Source: Chrysophaeum taylorii
Taxonomy: Eukaryota > Sar > Pelagophyceae > Pelagomonadales > Pelagomonadaceae
Direction of reading: 5' to 3'
DNA: 64,000 nt
NCBI GenBank assembly: GCA_029834535.1
Contig: JAQMWT010000396.1
Span: 54,255 to 118,254 of the forward strand
This document shows positions 33,201 to 43,870 of this stretch, piece after piece (the first letter of the stretch is position 1; the number at the start of each line of letters is the position of its first letter). Made by a program: the position numbers and the translations under genes. The notes below the pieces were generated by a model. It did not search any database. It worked only from the letters and a program-made list of their open reading frames with translations, and was not told where the DNA came from.

Positions 33201-36095
33201 GGCTTGCTTCAGGCCCGAAAGCGCGGCCTCGTGCAGCGCTGCGGAGGCTGCGGCAGTAGCCTCTGCGGCTTCATCTACAGCGCGTTGTTTTTCAGCCTCG
33301 AACGACGCCGCAGCGGCAGCAGCAGTGGCCTCTGCGGCGAGTGCGGCGCGCTGCTTTTCTGTCCCGAGCTCAGCAGCAGCGGCTTGGCTGTGGTCTCTGG
33401 AGAGCCTTGCCTCGTAGTGAGCACGTAGGGCCGAGGTGGCGGCAGCAGAGGCCTCCGCGGCATCGGCGGCGCGCTGCTTCTCAGTTTCCAGCTCAGCCGA
33501 GGCGGCTTGCTTCAGGTCCGAAAGCGCGGCCTCGTGCAGCGCCGCGGTGGCGGCAGCAGCGGCCTCGGCGACTTCATCTACAGCGCGTTGCTTTTCAGCC
33601 TCGAACGACGCCGCAGCGGCAGCAGCAGTGGCCTCTGCGGCGAGTGCGGCGCGCTGCTTTTCAGTCCCGAGCTCAGCAGCAGCGGCTTGGTAGTGGTCTC
33701 CGGAGAGCCTTGCCTCGTAGTGAGCACGTAGGGCCGAGGTGGCGGCAGCAGCGGCCTCGGCGGCATCGACAGCGCGTTGCTTTTGAGCCTCGAGCTCAGC
33801 CGAGGCGGCTTGCTTCAGGCCCGAAAGCGCGGCCTCGTGCAGCGCTGCGGAGGCTGCGGCAGTAGCCTCTGCGGCTTCATCTACAGCGCGTTGCTTTTCA
33901 GCCTCGAACGACGCCGCAGCGGCAGCAGCAGTGGCCTCTGCGGCGAGTGCGGCGCGCTGCTTTTCAGTCCCGAGCTCAGCAGCAGCGGCTTGGTAGTGGT
34001 CTCCGGAGAGCCTTGCCTCGTAGTGAACACGTAGGGCCAAGGTGGCGGCAGCAGCGGCCTCCGCGGCATCGGCGGCGCGCTGCTTTTGAGCCTCGAGCTC
34101 AGCAACGGCGGCTTGCTTCAGGCCCGAAAGCGCGGCCTCGTGCAGCGCTGCGGAGGCTGCGGCAGTAGCCTCTGCGGCTTCATCTACAGCGCGTTGTTTT
34201 TCAGCCTCGAACGACGCCGCAGCGGTAGCAGCAGCAGTGGCCTCTGCGGCGAGTGCGGCGCGCTGCTTTTCTGTCCCGAGCTCAGCACCAGCGGCTTGGT
34301 AGTGGTCTCCGGAGAGCCTTGCCTCGTAGTGAGCACGTAGGGCCAAGGTGGCGGCAGCAGCGGCCTCCGCGGCATCGGCGGCGCGCTGCTTCTCGGCCTC
34401 GAGCTCAGCCGAGGCGGCTTGCTTCAGGTCCGAAAGTGCAGCCTCGTCCAGCGCTGCAGTGGCGGCAGCAGCGGCCTCTGCGGCTTCATCTATAGCGCGT
34501 TGCTTTTCAGCCTCGAACGACGCCGCAGCGGCAGCAGCAGCAGTGGCCTCTGCGGCGAGTGCTGCGTGCTGCTTTTCAGTCCCGAGCTCAGCAGCAGCGG
34601 CTTGGTAGTGGTCTCCGGAGAGCCTTGCCTCGTAGTGAGCACGTAGGGCCGCGGTGGCGGCAGCAGCGGCCTCGGCGGCATCGGCGGCGCGCTGGTTCTC
34701 GGTCTCGTGGTCGGCAAGCACGGCGTGCATCTGGTCGCGAAGCGCGGCCTCGCGGAGCGCGTAGGCGGCAGCGGGCTCGGCGGCGTCGCGTTGGTCCTCC
34801 TCGGCCTCGTAGTCAACAACAACAACCGCGGGTCGGCGGTGATCGCGAAGGAGAGCCGCGGCGGCCGCCGCGTCCGCCGCGTCGGCGGCGTCCGAAGCGC
34901 GTTGCATTTCAGCTTGGACCATGGCCTCGACAGCCGCAGCAGCATTCGTAGGCTGGCGAGTTTTTTTGCAAGAAAAAGATTCGACGACCAAGGCCGCTTC
35001 TCGTATCGCGGTTTCTCGGTCGATGTTTGCTCTTTCGAGGTCCGCGCGAAGCGTGGAAATCGTATCCCGCGTTTTTGCCCGGTCGTTTGCGAAATCCTCG
35101 ACGAGCGCCGAGGCCTCCGCGAGGGCGAGGGAGAGGTCGTCTTGGGATGCGTTGAAATCGACAATTCGCTGGTCTTCGAGATCCACAATCTTTCGTATCA
35201 AATCCGCGGTCAAACGAGCGGCTCTTCGGGCGACGCGAACGCGACTATAACTCGAACGCAAGAGGGCGTCCGCCCGCATCGCGCGCTTTGAGGAGGATTT
35301 TTTGGGTGGCGGGGGTTTCGCGACCATGCCTCTCGCCCGTTGCGCGAAACGGAACGTCGCGACGTCGCGCGTCGAAGCGCACGCGAGAAGAACGGAATTC
35401 GAAGACGCGAGAGAAGACCGGAGAAGACGCGTTAAAACGCTGTCGCGGAAGGGCGGCCACCCCCCCGTCGATAGGGCGGTGATGACGCGTCCGAGCGCGA
35501 GGAGGCTTCGGTTTATGAATTTCGATTCCTCCCGCGTTGCTTTTTCCGAACCCGCCAAGTCGACCATTTTGAGGTTTCCAAATTCGAAGATAAAATGCGA
35601 CCGCGAGCTCTGGCGATTCCCTTCTGTCGCAGCCACGGCGCGGCGTTCGAGGGCGAGGTTCAGCAAATTCCGCGCTTCGATTTTGCTTGCGGCGGTCACC
35701 CGCGACGGTCGTTTCACTTTTTCGTTCGTTAATAAATCAAAAATCGTTTCGTTATAAATTTCGAGAAAAGACGCTTCCGCGGAAACGATTCGGTCGATGG
35801 CGCGCTCCATGATTCCCGTCATCGTGTACGTCTTCCCCGCCCCCGTCCTGCCGTACGCCATGATGAGCGCGGGCTTCCCGGAAATCGCTTCGTCAACAAC
35901 CGCCGAAACCTCCTCAAAAACATCCTCCTGAGACCCCGGGGCCAAAACGCGGTCGAATTCGAACAACGTGGAACAACATTCGCCACCGTCGTTTCGGTTT
36001 CGGACGACGACGCCGTTCTTCTTCCCGTCTGCGACACCCACCCCTCCTGACTCCTCCGGACGAGGACGACTCCTCACGCGCAATATCGTCCGCAT
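30282..36095 (-). CDS. Giant N-terminal-motor kinesin with alanine-rich repetitive coiled-coil tail
   Basis: A single exon encodes 1,937 residues, starting at the ATG at 36,095. The motor occupies about residues 1-265. It has the P-loop GRTGAGKT, switch I NRQSSRSH, switch II VDLAGSE, the NRSLLALGRVITAL helix and PFRDSVLTRLLRSSL. The motor is about 60-70 residues shorter than usual, because surface loops between the P-loop and switch I and after switch II are trimmed. All nucleotide-contact motifs remain. Residues about 300-1,830 are a nearly uninterrupted Ala/Glu/Lys/Arg helix built from two repeat classes, of 101 and 37 residues. The C-terminus (KKITDVTNTPGAKRHRKP) is basic and resembles a nuclear-localisation or phosphorylation tail. 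It should be a microtubule motor with a very long rod. The subfamily cannot be assigned. Confidence 0.92.
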   Translation of the reverse strand: MRTILRVRSRPRPEESGGVGVADGKKNGVVVRNRNDGGECCSTLFEFDRVLAPGSQEDVFEEVSAVVDEAISGKPALIMAYGRTGAGKTYTMTGIMERAIDRIVSAEASFLEIYNETIFDLLTNEKVKRPSRVTAASKIEARNLLNLALERRAVAATEGNRQSSRSHFIFEFGNLKMVDLAGSEKATREESKFINRSLLALGRVITALSTGGWPPFRDSVLTRLLRSSLASSNSVLLACASTRDVATFRFAQRARGMVAKPPPPKKSSSKRAMRADALLRSSYSRVRVARRAARLTADLIRKIVDLEDQRIVDFNASQDDLSLALAEASALVEDFANDRAKTRDTISTLRADLERANIDRETAIREAALVVESFSCKKTRQPTNAAAAVEAMVQAEMQRASDAADAADAAAAAALLRDHRRPAVVVVDYEAEEDQRDAAEPAAAYALREAALRDQMHAVLADHETENQRAADAAEAAAAATAALRAHYEARLSGDHYQAAAAELGTEKQHAALAAEATAAAAAAASFEAEKQRAIDEAAEAAAAATAALDEAALSDLKQAASAELEAEKQRAADAAEAAAAATLALRAHYEARLSGDHYQAAGAELGTEKQRAALAAEATAAATAAASFEAEKQRAVDEAAEATAAASAALHEAALSGLKQAAVAELEAQKQRAADAAEAAAAATLALRVHYEARLSGDHYQAAAAELGTEKQRAALAAEATAAAAAASFEAEKQRAVDEAAEATAAASAALHEAALSGLKQAASAELEAQKQRAVDAAEAAAAATSALRAHYEARLSGDHYQAAAAELGTEKQRAALAAEATAAAAAASFEAEKQRAVDEVAEAAAAATAALHEAALSDLKQAASAELETEKQRAADAAEASAAATSALRAHYEARLSRDHSQAAAAELGTEKQRAALAAEATAAAAAASFEAEKQRAVDEAAEATAAASAALHEAALSGLKQAAVAELEAQKQRAADAAEAAAAATAALRAHYEARLSGDHYQAAAAELGTEKQRAALAAEATAADAAASFEAEKQRAIDEAAEATAAASAALHEAALSGLKQAAVAELEAEKQRAADAAEAAAAATAALRAHYEARLSEDHSQAAAAELGTEKQRAALAAEATAATAAASFEAEKQRAVDEAAEATAAASAALHEAALSDLKQAAIVELEAQKQRAVDAAQATAAASAALHEAALSDLKQAAVAELETEKQRASDAAEASAAATSALHEAALSDLKQAAVAELETEKQRAVDAAEATAATSAALHEAALSDLKQAAVAELETERQCAVDAAKATAAASAALHEAALSDLKQAAFAELETERQCAVDAAQATAAATAALHEAALSDLKQAAVAELETEKRRAVDAAKATAAATSALHEAALSDLKQAAVAELETERQRAVDAAKATAAATSALHEAALSDLEQAAVAELETEKQRAVDAAQATAAATSALHEAVLSDLKQAAVVELETERQCAVDAAQATTAATAALHEAALSDLKQAAVAELETERQCAVDAAQATAAATAALHEAALSDLKQAAIVELEAQKQRAVDAAKATAAATAALHEAALSDLKQAAIVELEAQKQRAVDAAEATAATTAALHEAALSTQKQAVVAELEAQKQLAVDAAQATAAATAALHENLLSNQKQAAVAELAAEKQRAALAAEAAVAAATSALRAQYEESLSNHNQAAVAELEAEKQRATLATEAAVAAATSALRAQYEAVILDQKKASIAELEAEKQRAADAAEAAAAGTEALHEAEKQRDAAEAGEAALAAALAEKQRAAEAARREVADAAEANAEVASARDAADKASAAAFGAASAAKEIAEAALEASRAEVKYAERQVGEAVALKRKLSALKDETDVLKGTLARECAARDAQILERGLHIADLEEALAKFDSKKITDVTNTPGAKRHRKPTTNPPVNEYRRKLRSSNNARG
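31150..32690 (-). repeat. 111-bp coding tandem repeats, about 13 units
   Basis: Each unit encodes 37 residues of the form HEAALSDLKQAAVAELETEK plus QRAVDAAQATAAATAAL. Unit starts fall at exact 111-bp steps, for example at 31,371 and 31,482 and on to 32,592. Most units differ only by scattered substitutions, so they were recently amplified or homogenised. Confidence 0.9.
32690..34705 (-). repeat. 303/306-bp coding tandem repeats, 7 units
   Basis: Each unit encodes about 101 residues containing HYEARLSGDHYQAAAAELG and a copy of the 37-residue motif. The LSGDHYQ marker recurs at 32,778, 33,081, 33,384, 33,687, 33,990, 34,296 and 34,602. Steps are 303 bp, with two of 306 bp caused by one added alanine codon. 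The array sits between the motor-proximal rod and the 111-bp array. Confidence 0.9.
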
Positions 36096-36148
36096 TTTCC
36101 TGGGGTCGTCGTCTAACGGTTTCAGGGTTTAGAGCTTTTTTTTGTTAC

Positions 36149-39100
36149 TTATTCATTCCTAAACCCTCTTTCTTCGTGATTTTTTTGTTTGTAGGCAGCC
36201 AACTGCGTCTGTGCCTGCCTCCTGTTGAGTTTGTGTTTCGTGATCAGGGCGTCGACCTCGGGGAAGACGCCCACCTTCGGGAAACTCGCCGATGGCCCCC
36301 ACGTGTGAATCGTGCTCGCGAACCACGCCCAGAGCTCCTCCTTTGCTTCTTTTGAGATCTTTATGGCGCGTCCCGAAGAAGCCGCTGCAGTAGGACCAAC
36401 GGGACCAATCATCACCGTTGATGCGACAGCTTCGGTGGTGGCGACGACCGCAGCGGACACAGGTTCTTCAGGCTCTCGCTTGGCCCTGCGCAGCAAACAA
36501 CGAAGGTGACGGTTTGTCGTCGCGACGCGCATACGACGAAGGCTTCTTCGACGCGGGCTTCTTCTTGAAGGCGACGGCCTTCACAGCCGACTTCTTGGAG
36601 ACGGTGGCCTTCTTCACTACTGCGGTTTTGCCTCGAGAATTCCCCTTCTTCTTCTTCTCGGAGAGCCTCTTTAGCCAGTTGATGCCGTTTCTTTTGCGGC
36701 CGTCGCGTCGGACTTCGCCATTCTTCATCAAGAGCTGCTGCTTCTTGTGCTTCCTGCGCGGTGTGATGGTATAAGGTAGCACAAAAGATATAACACACGA
36801 CACTGTTGCTGGTTTTACCGCTCCTCAAGGATCACGCGCGCACGACGTTGTTTGAACAACAGGAAAAGTTCGTAGCGATTGCGCCTGTGTGAAAGAAAAA
36901 AAAATAAAAAGCGCTTTGATTGTCGATGAAGACTCCGCGAGTATGTGAATCACAAGAGTCGCGCGCGGTCGATCTCGTTGCGTATGGCCGGATCGAACGG
37001 GCTCACGGCGTTGAGGTATCTACGCAAACGTTGCAAAATTGGAGACGACGATCACGACGACAGATGTTTCTCGAGAAGCACTGCAACGCACGGGATCAGC
37101 AGCCCAAGCAACCAGCAAGCGAAGATTATCTGTGAACAAGAGGATGTGTGTCAAAGACGAGTCATTGCAGGGAAAGGCAGGACGCTGGCACGGGCTAAGT
37201 CGATTTGATAAAATCGGGCGACCTTGAGGCTGTCGTTGACGCGGGAGTTGATTCCGAAGCCGTAGGCCGGCCATGCGAAGCTTGTCATGTTGCCGCGTCC
37301 TACCCCAAGCTCCTTGGCCGTGCGGTCGTCGAACCGATCCGTGAGGCGAACGGGTACACCACCTCCACCTTTAGGGCCACCTTTTTTTTTGCAAACCTCG
37401 AGGATCGCGACGAGGATCTGCAGGGCCTCGATCACGCTCCTCGGATCGTTCGGGATGAAACCGTGCGACCGAAGCTACGTGGATGTCGAAAAAGTTAGGT
37501 CCAAATAAGCAATAGAGTGACAGAATCTGGAAAAAACAACGACCAACACTCCAAAAAAAAATCATCATCTCGAGATTCATTCAAGACGCGGGTTGTTGTT
37601 GTCAAGGACGATCTTCTCGACGTAGATCAACACCTCGACGATCGGCCCGCGCTCCAGCACGCGCCTTTCGCGAAACAGTCCCGGTATGGTCCACTTCTGA
37701 ACCTTGCGGTCCCACGCGATTCCGTTGTAGCACGTCTGGGACTTGAGGCTTCTTATGGAATCGAAGTCGTCGAGTTGTCGACCCACACTCGCGTTCGCGA
37801 TCGCCACAGCACCTGCGCGGTTGGAAGATGGTCGAATTGGGGTAAAAATCTTGGAAACTACTGATGTAAGACGCTGTGCGAGTTGTTGACGATAAGTGAC
37901 GCGCGCGACGTGAGGCAATATCTGCGCAGCGCGACACGAATCAGTAAGTCGAGTTTTAGCATAGCGACGCGGCCATGGTGTCCGACATCCTCGAGCGTTG
38001 CGGTTGCGCCTGTGATACACGAGATCATTCATCTGCGAGTTGAACACCACGAATGCTAGAGCAACCAAGACTCACCGGGTGCCGTGAGCTCGAGGACGCG
38101 CGCCACTTCGGGCTCGATGCTCCACTGTTCGAGCTGCTGCCGCGCCGCCGCAAGCGTGAGCGTCTGAGCGCGAGCCCACGCGGCCTGTTGGTGGTTTTAT
38201 GAAGAAGAGCTGGTGCACGAGGATGGAGGTGGACTCTTTGGTCAGACCTTGTTGCGACGTGCTGGAGATTGTCCAATCACACTCGAAGGCTTCTTCCGGA
38301 GGTGTTCGGTGTCGACCCACCGGCGCCAGACAACGACCTGGTTCGGGACGAGGTCTTCGAGAGTCTCGGGGAAAGACTGCTTCTCCGCGTTGACCATCGA
38401 TGATGATGATGATAACTCGCGCTCGTGTTGTTCGCGCACGGCAATACGTTCGCGGATTTCGGTGGACGTGAGGACCTCGCCAGTAGTTTGGTTGATGCGG
38501 ATGACCTTGTCGACGGGCTCCGGAGAAGGTGTCGACGAGTGGTCCTCCTCCTCTTGATCACCACGCGTTGGTTCGAAGTCGTCGTCGAAATCAAAAGCTT
38601 CGGCGGGAAGACGCGCGTACGAGCCGTCGGGGCGGCGGAGGCGATGCATCGCGAGCACCGCTTCGACGACGGCGTCCTCGAAGGCTTGCTGGGCTCCAAA
38701 GTACGTCTCGTACATGTCGAACTCTCGCCGACGTCCAATGACACGATCTCGTACGTAGCCCACCATCGTCTCCTCCTCGGACTGGTCGCGCGTCAGCTCT
38801 TGCGCTTCGAAGGCAAAATAGGCATCGAGCGAGGCCTCGTGGTCCTCGAGACTGAGTTGGTGAATCGGCACGTCGGGATCGACAGTGGACGGAAGTTCCC
38901 ACGTCCCTCCTTCGAGATCGTATACGTGATTCCACGCGTCGCACTCCAGGTACGGTTTGTCGAAGGCCAACCACCTCGCCTTGCGTTCCTCCTCACGAAT
39001 CGCGTTTTGAATCGACTCACGCTGCGCGACGTACTCGGCTTTGTAGGTCCAGCAGTAGTGATCCTTACATTGGGCAGCAGTTCGCGTGCCGACTTCGCGC

Positions 39101-42100
39101 GCGACCAATTTCCAGTTCTTTGCGTCGTATTTTTTGACGGCAGCGACAAACCGCTCGTGCTCGTCGGGTGTCCAACGGATTTGAGGAGCACGGAGACCAG
39201 CGGCACGCCGACCAACACGACCACCACGGATATCTCTTCTCCCCTCCTCCTCCTCCTCCTCCTCCTCCTCTATCTCCTTTTCTTCGACATACTCCTCGTC
39301 GTCGCGATCGTCGTCACCTCTTGGCGCGTCCTCGTCTTTCGCGGTATCAGAATCTTTGTCGTCGTCATTATCTTCCTCGTCGTCGTCTTCCTGGTCCACG
39401 AATTCCGCGGGAAAGTCTTCGACGTCTGCCATCGCGGCACGAGGACGTTCGTAGCCCATCGGCGGCTCGTTTGCGATTCGTCGATCTTCGCGAGCGCGAG
39501 CTGCCTGGACTTCGTCGACGGACTCAACCCCGTGATTTCGCTCGGCCAATTCGGGGTACGCTGTGAGCTGGTCGGGCGTATGTTGTGCGTCGAGCGACTC
39601 GGCGGCAGCAGTACTAACATCCAGTTCCAACGTGGCCGGCACGGGTCGCGGAGTTTGTTGACGAGTGTTCGCAATAGCGTCGTCTCCTTTGTCTGGAAGG
39701 AACTGGTCCATCTCTCGTCCGATGCTCTCGGAGCGTGTCTCCAACAATACTGACATACCGGCTTTATTCAGCGACTCTTTTTGGTGTTGCGCGGCGACGT
39801 CACCAGTATGCTGCTGCTGCTGCTCAGCGGCCTCCGCATCATCCGACATGGCGGCGACGACGACAGCACTATCGACGGGAGGAACTTGGGCCTCTTGGGG
39901 GAGCGGCGTCGGTTCGTTGTTGTCCAACAACATTTCGAGATGCTCTTCGAAAGCGGGCGGCGGCGGCAAGAGTGAGGGTGGCGGGAGTGGCGGGAGACCG
40001 GCGGGGATGCGGTCGGCGTGTTCGTTCGAAACCGCGGACCACGTCAAGCTCGCGGCGTCGAGGAGATGTGAAGCGTGGCGTTTCGACTCATAGTCGGACC
40101 ACGGCGTCTCGAGAGCGTCGATACCGTCGCACGACACACCGAGCGATTGCAGACGACTTCGGAGGTCTCGGCGGTCGGCGAGACGCATCGGACGCGTGAT
40201 TTGGGTCGAAAGAAGCATCACCGCCGGGAGCGCGCCGGGAAACTCGATCTCGGGCACGAACAAAATATCGGGGTCGTCGGGGTGGTGGACGATCCGAAGC
40301 TTCAAAGCAACGCCGCGGACTTGGCAAAGTACCGAACAGAACATAGCGCCCACCGGTCGCACCCCCGGAATCAAATTGAACCGCATGTAGTAGTTGAGGC
40401 AGGAGATGTGGGCGCCGTTCGAGCACAATCCGCGGCGGCCGTTGTTCGAGTAAGTATCGATGAGGTACGCCGAGCACGCGTAGAACTCGCCTTTCCCGCC
40501 CTCGGGCGGCTTGCCGCAGATGATGCCTAGGTTGGAACGAAGTAAATAATCTGGAAACGACGAGGTCGACTCTGGGAATCGGTGAGACAGAGAAGACTCT
40601 GCGTGTTAGTTTGCCCCGCGGAGGCGCGGACGATCGCGCTTCTGATGGTCGAACGGATCTGCTGTTGCTCGCGCGGCGGGAGCAGCTCGAGCTCGTTCGC
40701 CCGCGGCACCAACGTGTAGTGGCTCAACACGATGAAGAGTCCGGCGACGGTTTGCGGCGCGCCCACGGCGGCGGCGGCTTCGACAACAGAAGGATAGGCG
40801 ATGCCATCGGGACCGACGTAGCAGTCCTCGCCGGTGATGGTTTTCTCGACGTAGAACCCCATCTCTTGGAGCCGCGCAACTATGCGAGGAACTTGGTCAG
40901 ATGACGCGGACGATCGACGAGTGCTCACGCATTTGTAGCTGCGGGGAGATCGATCTTTTACGAGACGAAAGAGTGTGACCGTACCTCGGTGAGGAGGCGC
41001 GCGCGGCGGCCGTCGACGACGTAGACGAAGACGCCGTGGGGGCGTTCGGGTCGGACTTCGGCGTTTGGGCCGGGTTCTCGCGAGACGGGTCGGCGCGGGT
41101 CGGTTTGGCTGACGCCTTCGCTGGCACGTTGCTTGGCGGCGGCGGCGCGCGTGCGGCCTCGCGAGTCGACGCGGGCCTCGACGACCGACTTCATGACGTC
41201 CTCGATGCGCGTCTCGGCCTTGAAGTGCTGGATCGGGAACTTGTCGCGTAGGGCGCCTGATGTGTAACGGGTGAGCTGGGCGGTCACGGATACGCACGAA
41301 TCTCCGGAACTGTCGAAGCTTGGAAGATGCGAAGGAAGCGCGCACAGAGCTCGGTCCAGTTTTGGGCTCGCAGCGTGTGCCTAACAGAGTAGCCCATTGG
41401 CGGCGTCGAATCGTCGGCAGCGAAGATCGGCGATTGGTTCCTGCGATGTAACAATATAACGCCGGTGAAGGAACGAAAGCGGCGGCGGTTCGAGGACGCG
41501 GAGAGGTTTGAACCCAGCGGCGAAGTTGTACGAGTTCTGGAGAACGATCGAGACAGACTTTTTTTCGTTGAAATGCGCGGCCTTGTTTGCGATCCAAAAC
41601 GGCACGCTCGCTCGCTCGCCGAGCGTCGCGGTGAAGATCACGCTGTGGAACGAGTGGAACGCCGCGAGCTCGAGCAGCGCGGCGATAAAACGCGTGCCTA
41701 CGTAGGAGGGGCGTCGTGTAAAGAGGGGCGCGACACACTCGAGCAAATCAACGTTGACAGAGGGAAAAAGAGTATCAAAACGAGTTAGAAAAAATCGCGA
41801 ATTCGACGCCAAAATAATAATTCTCACCGAGCTTGAGGCCGGGCCGCTTCCTCAAGTCCGCGCGTACGACGAAGGCGTGGACGTACAAGATCTTGTAGTT
41901 GCCGTGGGGCTGGGTTGAATGCATGGCCTCGACCACGGCGATCGCGATCAGCCCGAGGGTGTCGTCGACGAGCGCGATCGCCTGAGGCACGAGAGTGGTT
42001 GTGGATCGATGCGAACACAGCAGCAGAAGGGCGAAACGTGCGGCGCGCGACGACACGGAGAGCGAAATCAGACGGTGGTGGCGGTGCGCGCTGGAGTCCG

Positions 42101-42615
42101 GGGGCGCGACACCCAAAAAAACAGACCCTCGGCTCACGCGAGAAGACGTGCCGCGGGACGCGGGCACGACCGCGACAACCAGCAGCAGAGTCCACCATGG
42201 AGCGCACGAGGAAGAGCACGACGAGCCGCGGCGTGTGCGACAGACAACGAGGGCCTCGTCGCTCTCTCGAGATACGGCCCCGCCGATTTGCCGCGCGAGC
42301 ACGAAAACAACAACAACAACAACAACAACAACAGCGCGGGTGATGCACCTGGCACTCCTCGAAGGGCTTGAGCCGCCGCAGGACCATGCGGAAGTGTCGC
42401 CGGTTCCCCCAGAACGCCTGCGTGCGGGGTGACGGTAGTTCGGAGAATCGACAAGTCACCTCGGCCAGAAGCTCGACGGCCTCGCGACGGCGCGACCGCG
42501 GGAGGAGCTCGAGGCGGAGACCCAGGATCGGGATGTTTGCGGCGCGGAAGGTGTCTGTCGTGAAGAAGTGGTAGTGGACGCTCGCGCGCTTGGCGTTGGC
42601 CGCGGCGGCTGGCAT
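36149..42615 (-). CDS. Multi-exon chromatin protein, GNAT-like/PHD-like/SANT, copy 2 with C-terminal frame disruption
   Basis: Collinear with copy 1 at 7,040-13,450, with the same exon-intron plan. Exon 1 is 42,349-42,615 (start ATG at 42,615), the large exon 6 begins at 40,526, and an acceptor near 36,895 precedes the Arg-rich exon 12. The PHD-like and acidic parts are almost unchanged. The SANT helix-3 region differs: TRTAAQCKDHYCWTY against NRTDLQCANHYYRTF in copy 1. The following segment, up to ECDAWN, is replaced. In the last exon, copy 2 carries four extra bases relative to copy 1 near 36,500-36,530. The basic frame ends at 36,468, and the homeodomain-like block (ELWAWFASTI, RRQAQTQLAAYKQK) lies in another frame. 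Either the C-terminus is lost or a 25-nt GT..AG stretch is removed. The frame is also open upstream of the chosen ATG. Confidence 0.65.
36149..42615 (-). repeat. Segmental duplication, unit 2
   Basis: Direct repeat of 7,040-13,450, offset about 29.11 kb at the left end and 29.17 kb at the right. It lies immediately upstream, in plus-strand coordinates to the right, of the kinesin start. See unit 1 for the pattern of identity. Confidence 0.95.
42304..42332. repeat. (AAC)n microsatellite in intron 1 of copy 2
   Basis: The equivalent of 13,145-13,170, two repeat units longer. Confidence 0.85.
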
Positions 42616-43870
42616 GACTCGGTTGCAGGGCTTGGTTCTTCTGTCCACAGAGTGTTTTTGGCGGGAGTTGGCTTCGCACGGTCGTTCGCGTTTGTTCGTT
42701 ACCAGCTGCCGTTTGATGACGTCGTATACATCCTCGAAGTAGTATTGTTGAATTCGTTGCCGCAAGTGGGTCTTGAAAGCTCGTTGAACTGGACTGATTT
42801 TTGAATGATTTAGAACGCGAACCGTGATTCTAAGATATCCGTTTGTGGCCGTTGAGGAATGGTCGGAGATTGTTGCCGCGTGGTGGTGGTGTCGGGGGTG
42901 AGGGGGTGGTCTCTCGGCAGGCGCTCGCCTTCTCGCCATACCCACTCTGTTGCGGCGTCAGTGGAGGCAATAGAAGGGCCGGAGCGAGGGTCGAGAGTCG
43001 CGGCCCGTTGATAGCTTCTAGATCCGCGACTTTACTGGTGGAATCCCGTTTGTCCAAGGGACGTCTACAGCGTCGCCATTGCTCGCGAAGCCAACCTACA
43101 ACATGAAGTAGTACGCCGCAACGCGCGACGGAACACGTGTGGACAGGCCTGTTGACCAGAAATGAAACAACAACCATCGCAAGAGCAGCGTGACGACCTA
43201 GTAGGGTCCGACGTGCCCACGGGCGAGGATGTGATGGCACTACGCGGTCTCTTGACGCACGAACGCAGCTGCTCGCATCCAAACACCTCGGCGCCGCCGT
43301 TTTTGTGGTCGCGCGATGGCGCAGACCATGACAAGGGGCCTGTGGATGCTGCGTTGTGGCGAGAGACGGGGGGCGAGCTCTTCTCGTGCATCCTTCGAAT
43401 CCTGACTATCATCATCGCTCGGCCAGTCACGAGCCAACGGCGACGATACCTTGACACAGCGCGCTCGGCCATTCTCCGTCACGAGACGTCCTCCCACGGG
43501 CGAAGAGAGGGGAGGGACCCCAGCGACGTGGCTGATGGGGATCCTTTTCATACACCGCCACGTCAACACAAGAACTGCAGAGAGTTTGTCGGGAGGAAAG
43601 TAATAGTGGTCAAGAGGAACACCGGTTGTCCTCGCCACATCTTATTACCCGAGACAACCACGACGTGGAAGGTCTGCAGTCCAACGCGTGAAAAAAATCA
43701 ATCGGTCCAAGAGCGCAGACAGACTATATTGCAACCTTGGCGAAAGTAAAGGGAATCGACACGTTCTCAACAATTTAATGAGTGAAACATGAAAGTACTC
43801 AGCGTTCATTTTATGTCGTCGACGGAGACACGACGAAGCTCACGTTCTTGAGAGCAAATCGCTTTCGTCG
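42616..43870. other. Upstream region of copy 2, no firm gene
   Basis: A block near 42,725-42,775 resembles 13,540-13,590 upstream of copy 1. The remainder shows open frames on both strands without domains. The longest is on the plus strand (43,162-43,749). Confidence 0.4.
43162..43749 (+). CDS. Hypothetical ORF, 195 aa
   Basis: An ATG-started frame with a polar, Arg/Thr-rich product lacking recognisable motifs. A minus-strand frame overlaps most of it, which weakens the coding case. It is not duplicated elsewhere in the window. Its function is unknown. Confidence 0.2.
   Translation: MKQQPSQEQRDDLVGSDVPTGEDVMALRGLLTHERSCSHPNTSAPPFLWSRDGADHDKGPVDAALWRETGGELFSCILRILTIIIARPVTSQRRRYLDTARSAILRHETSSHGRREGRDPSDVADGDPFHTPPRQHKNCREFVGRKVIVVKRNTGCPRHILLPETTTTWKVCSPTREKNQSVQERRQTILQPWRK

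Noticed and set aside
31182-34495. Many long plus-strand open frames opposite the kinesin tail
   Set aside because: They are antisense shadows of an alanine-rich, stop-poor repeat array and share its 111- and 303-bp periodicity.
31150-34705. CRISPR-like or satellite array
   Set aside because: The repeats are contiguous, in frame and translated as part of the kinesin rod. There are no unique spacers.
40527-41738. 403-codon minus-strand open frame (356 codons in copy 1 at 11,368-12,438)
   Set aside because: Only its last third coincides with real exon 5. The rest is an Arg/Pro-rich shadow of exons 3-4 in another frame, where GNAT-like and conserved sequence is read.
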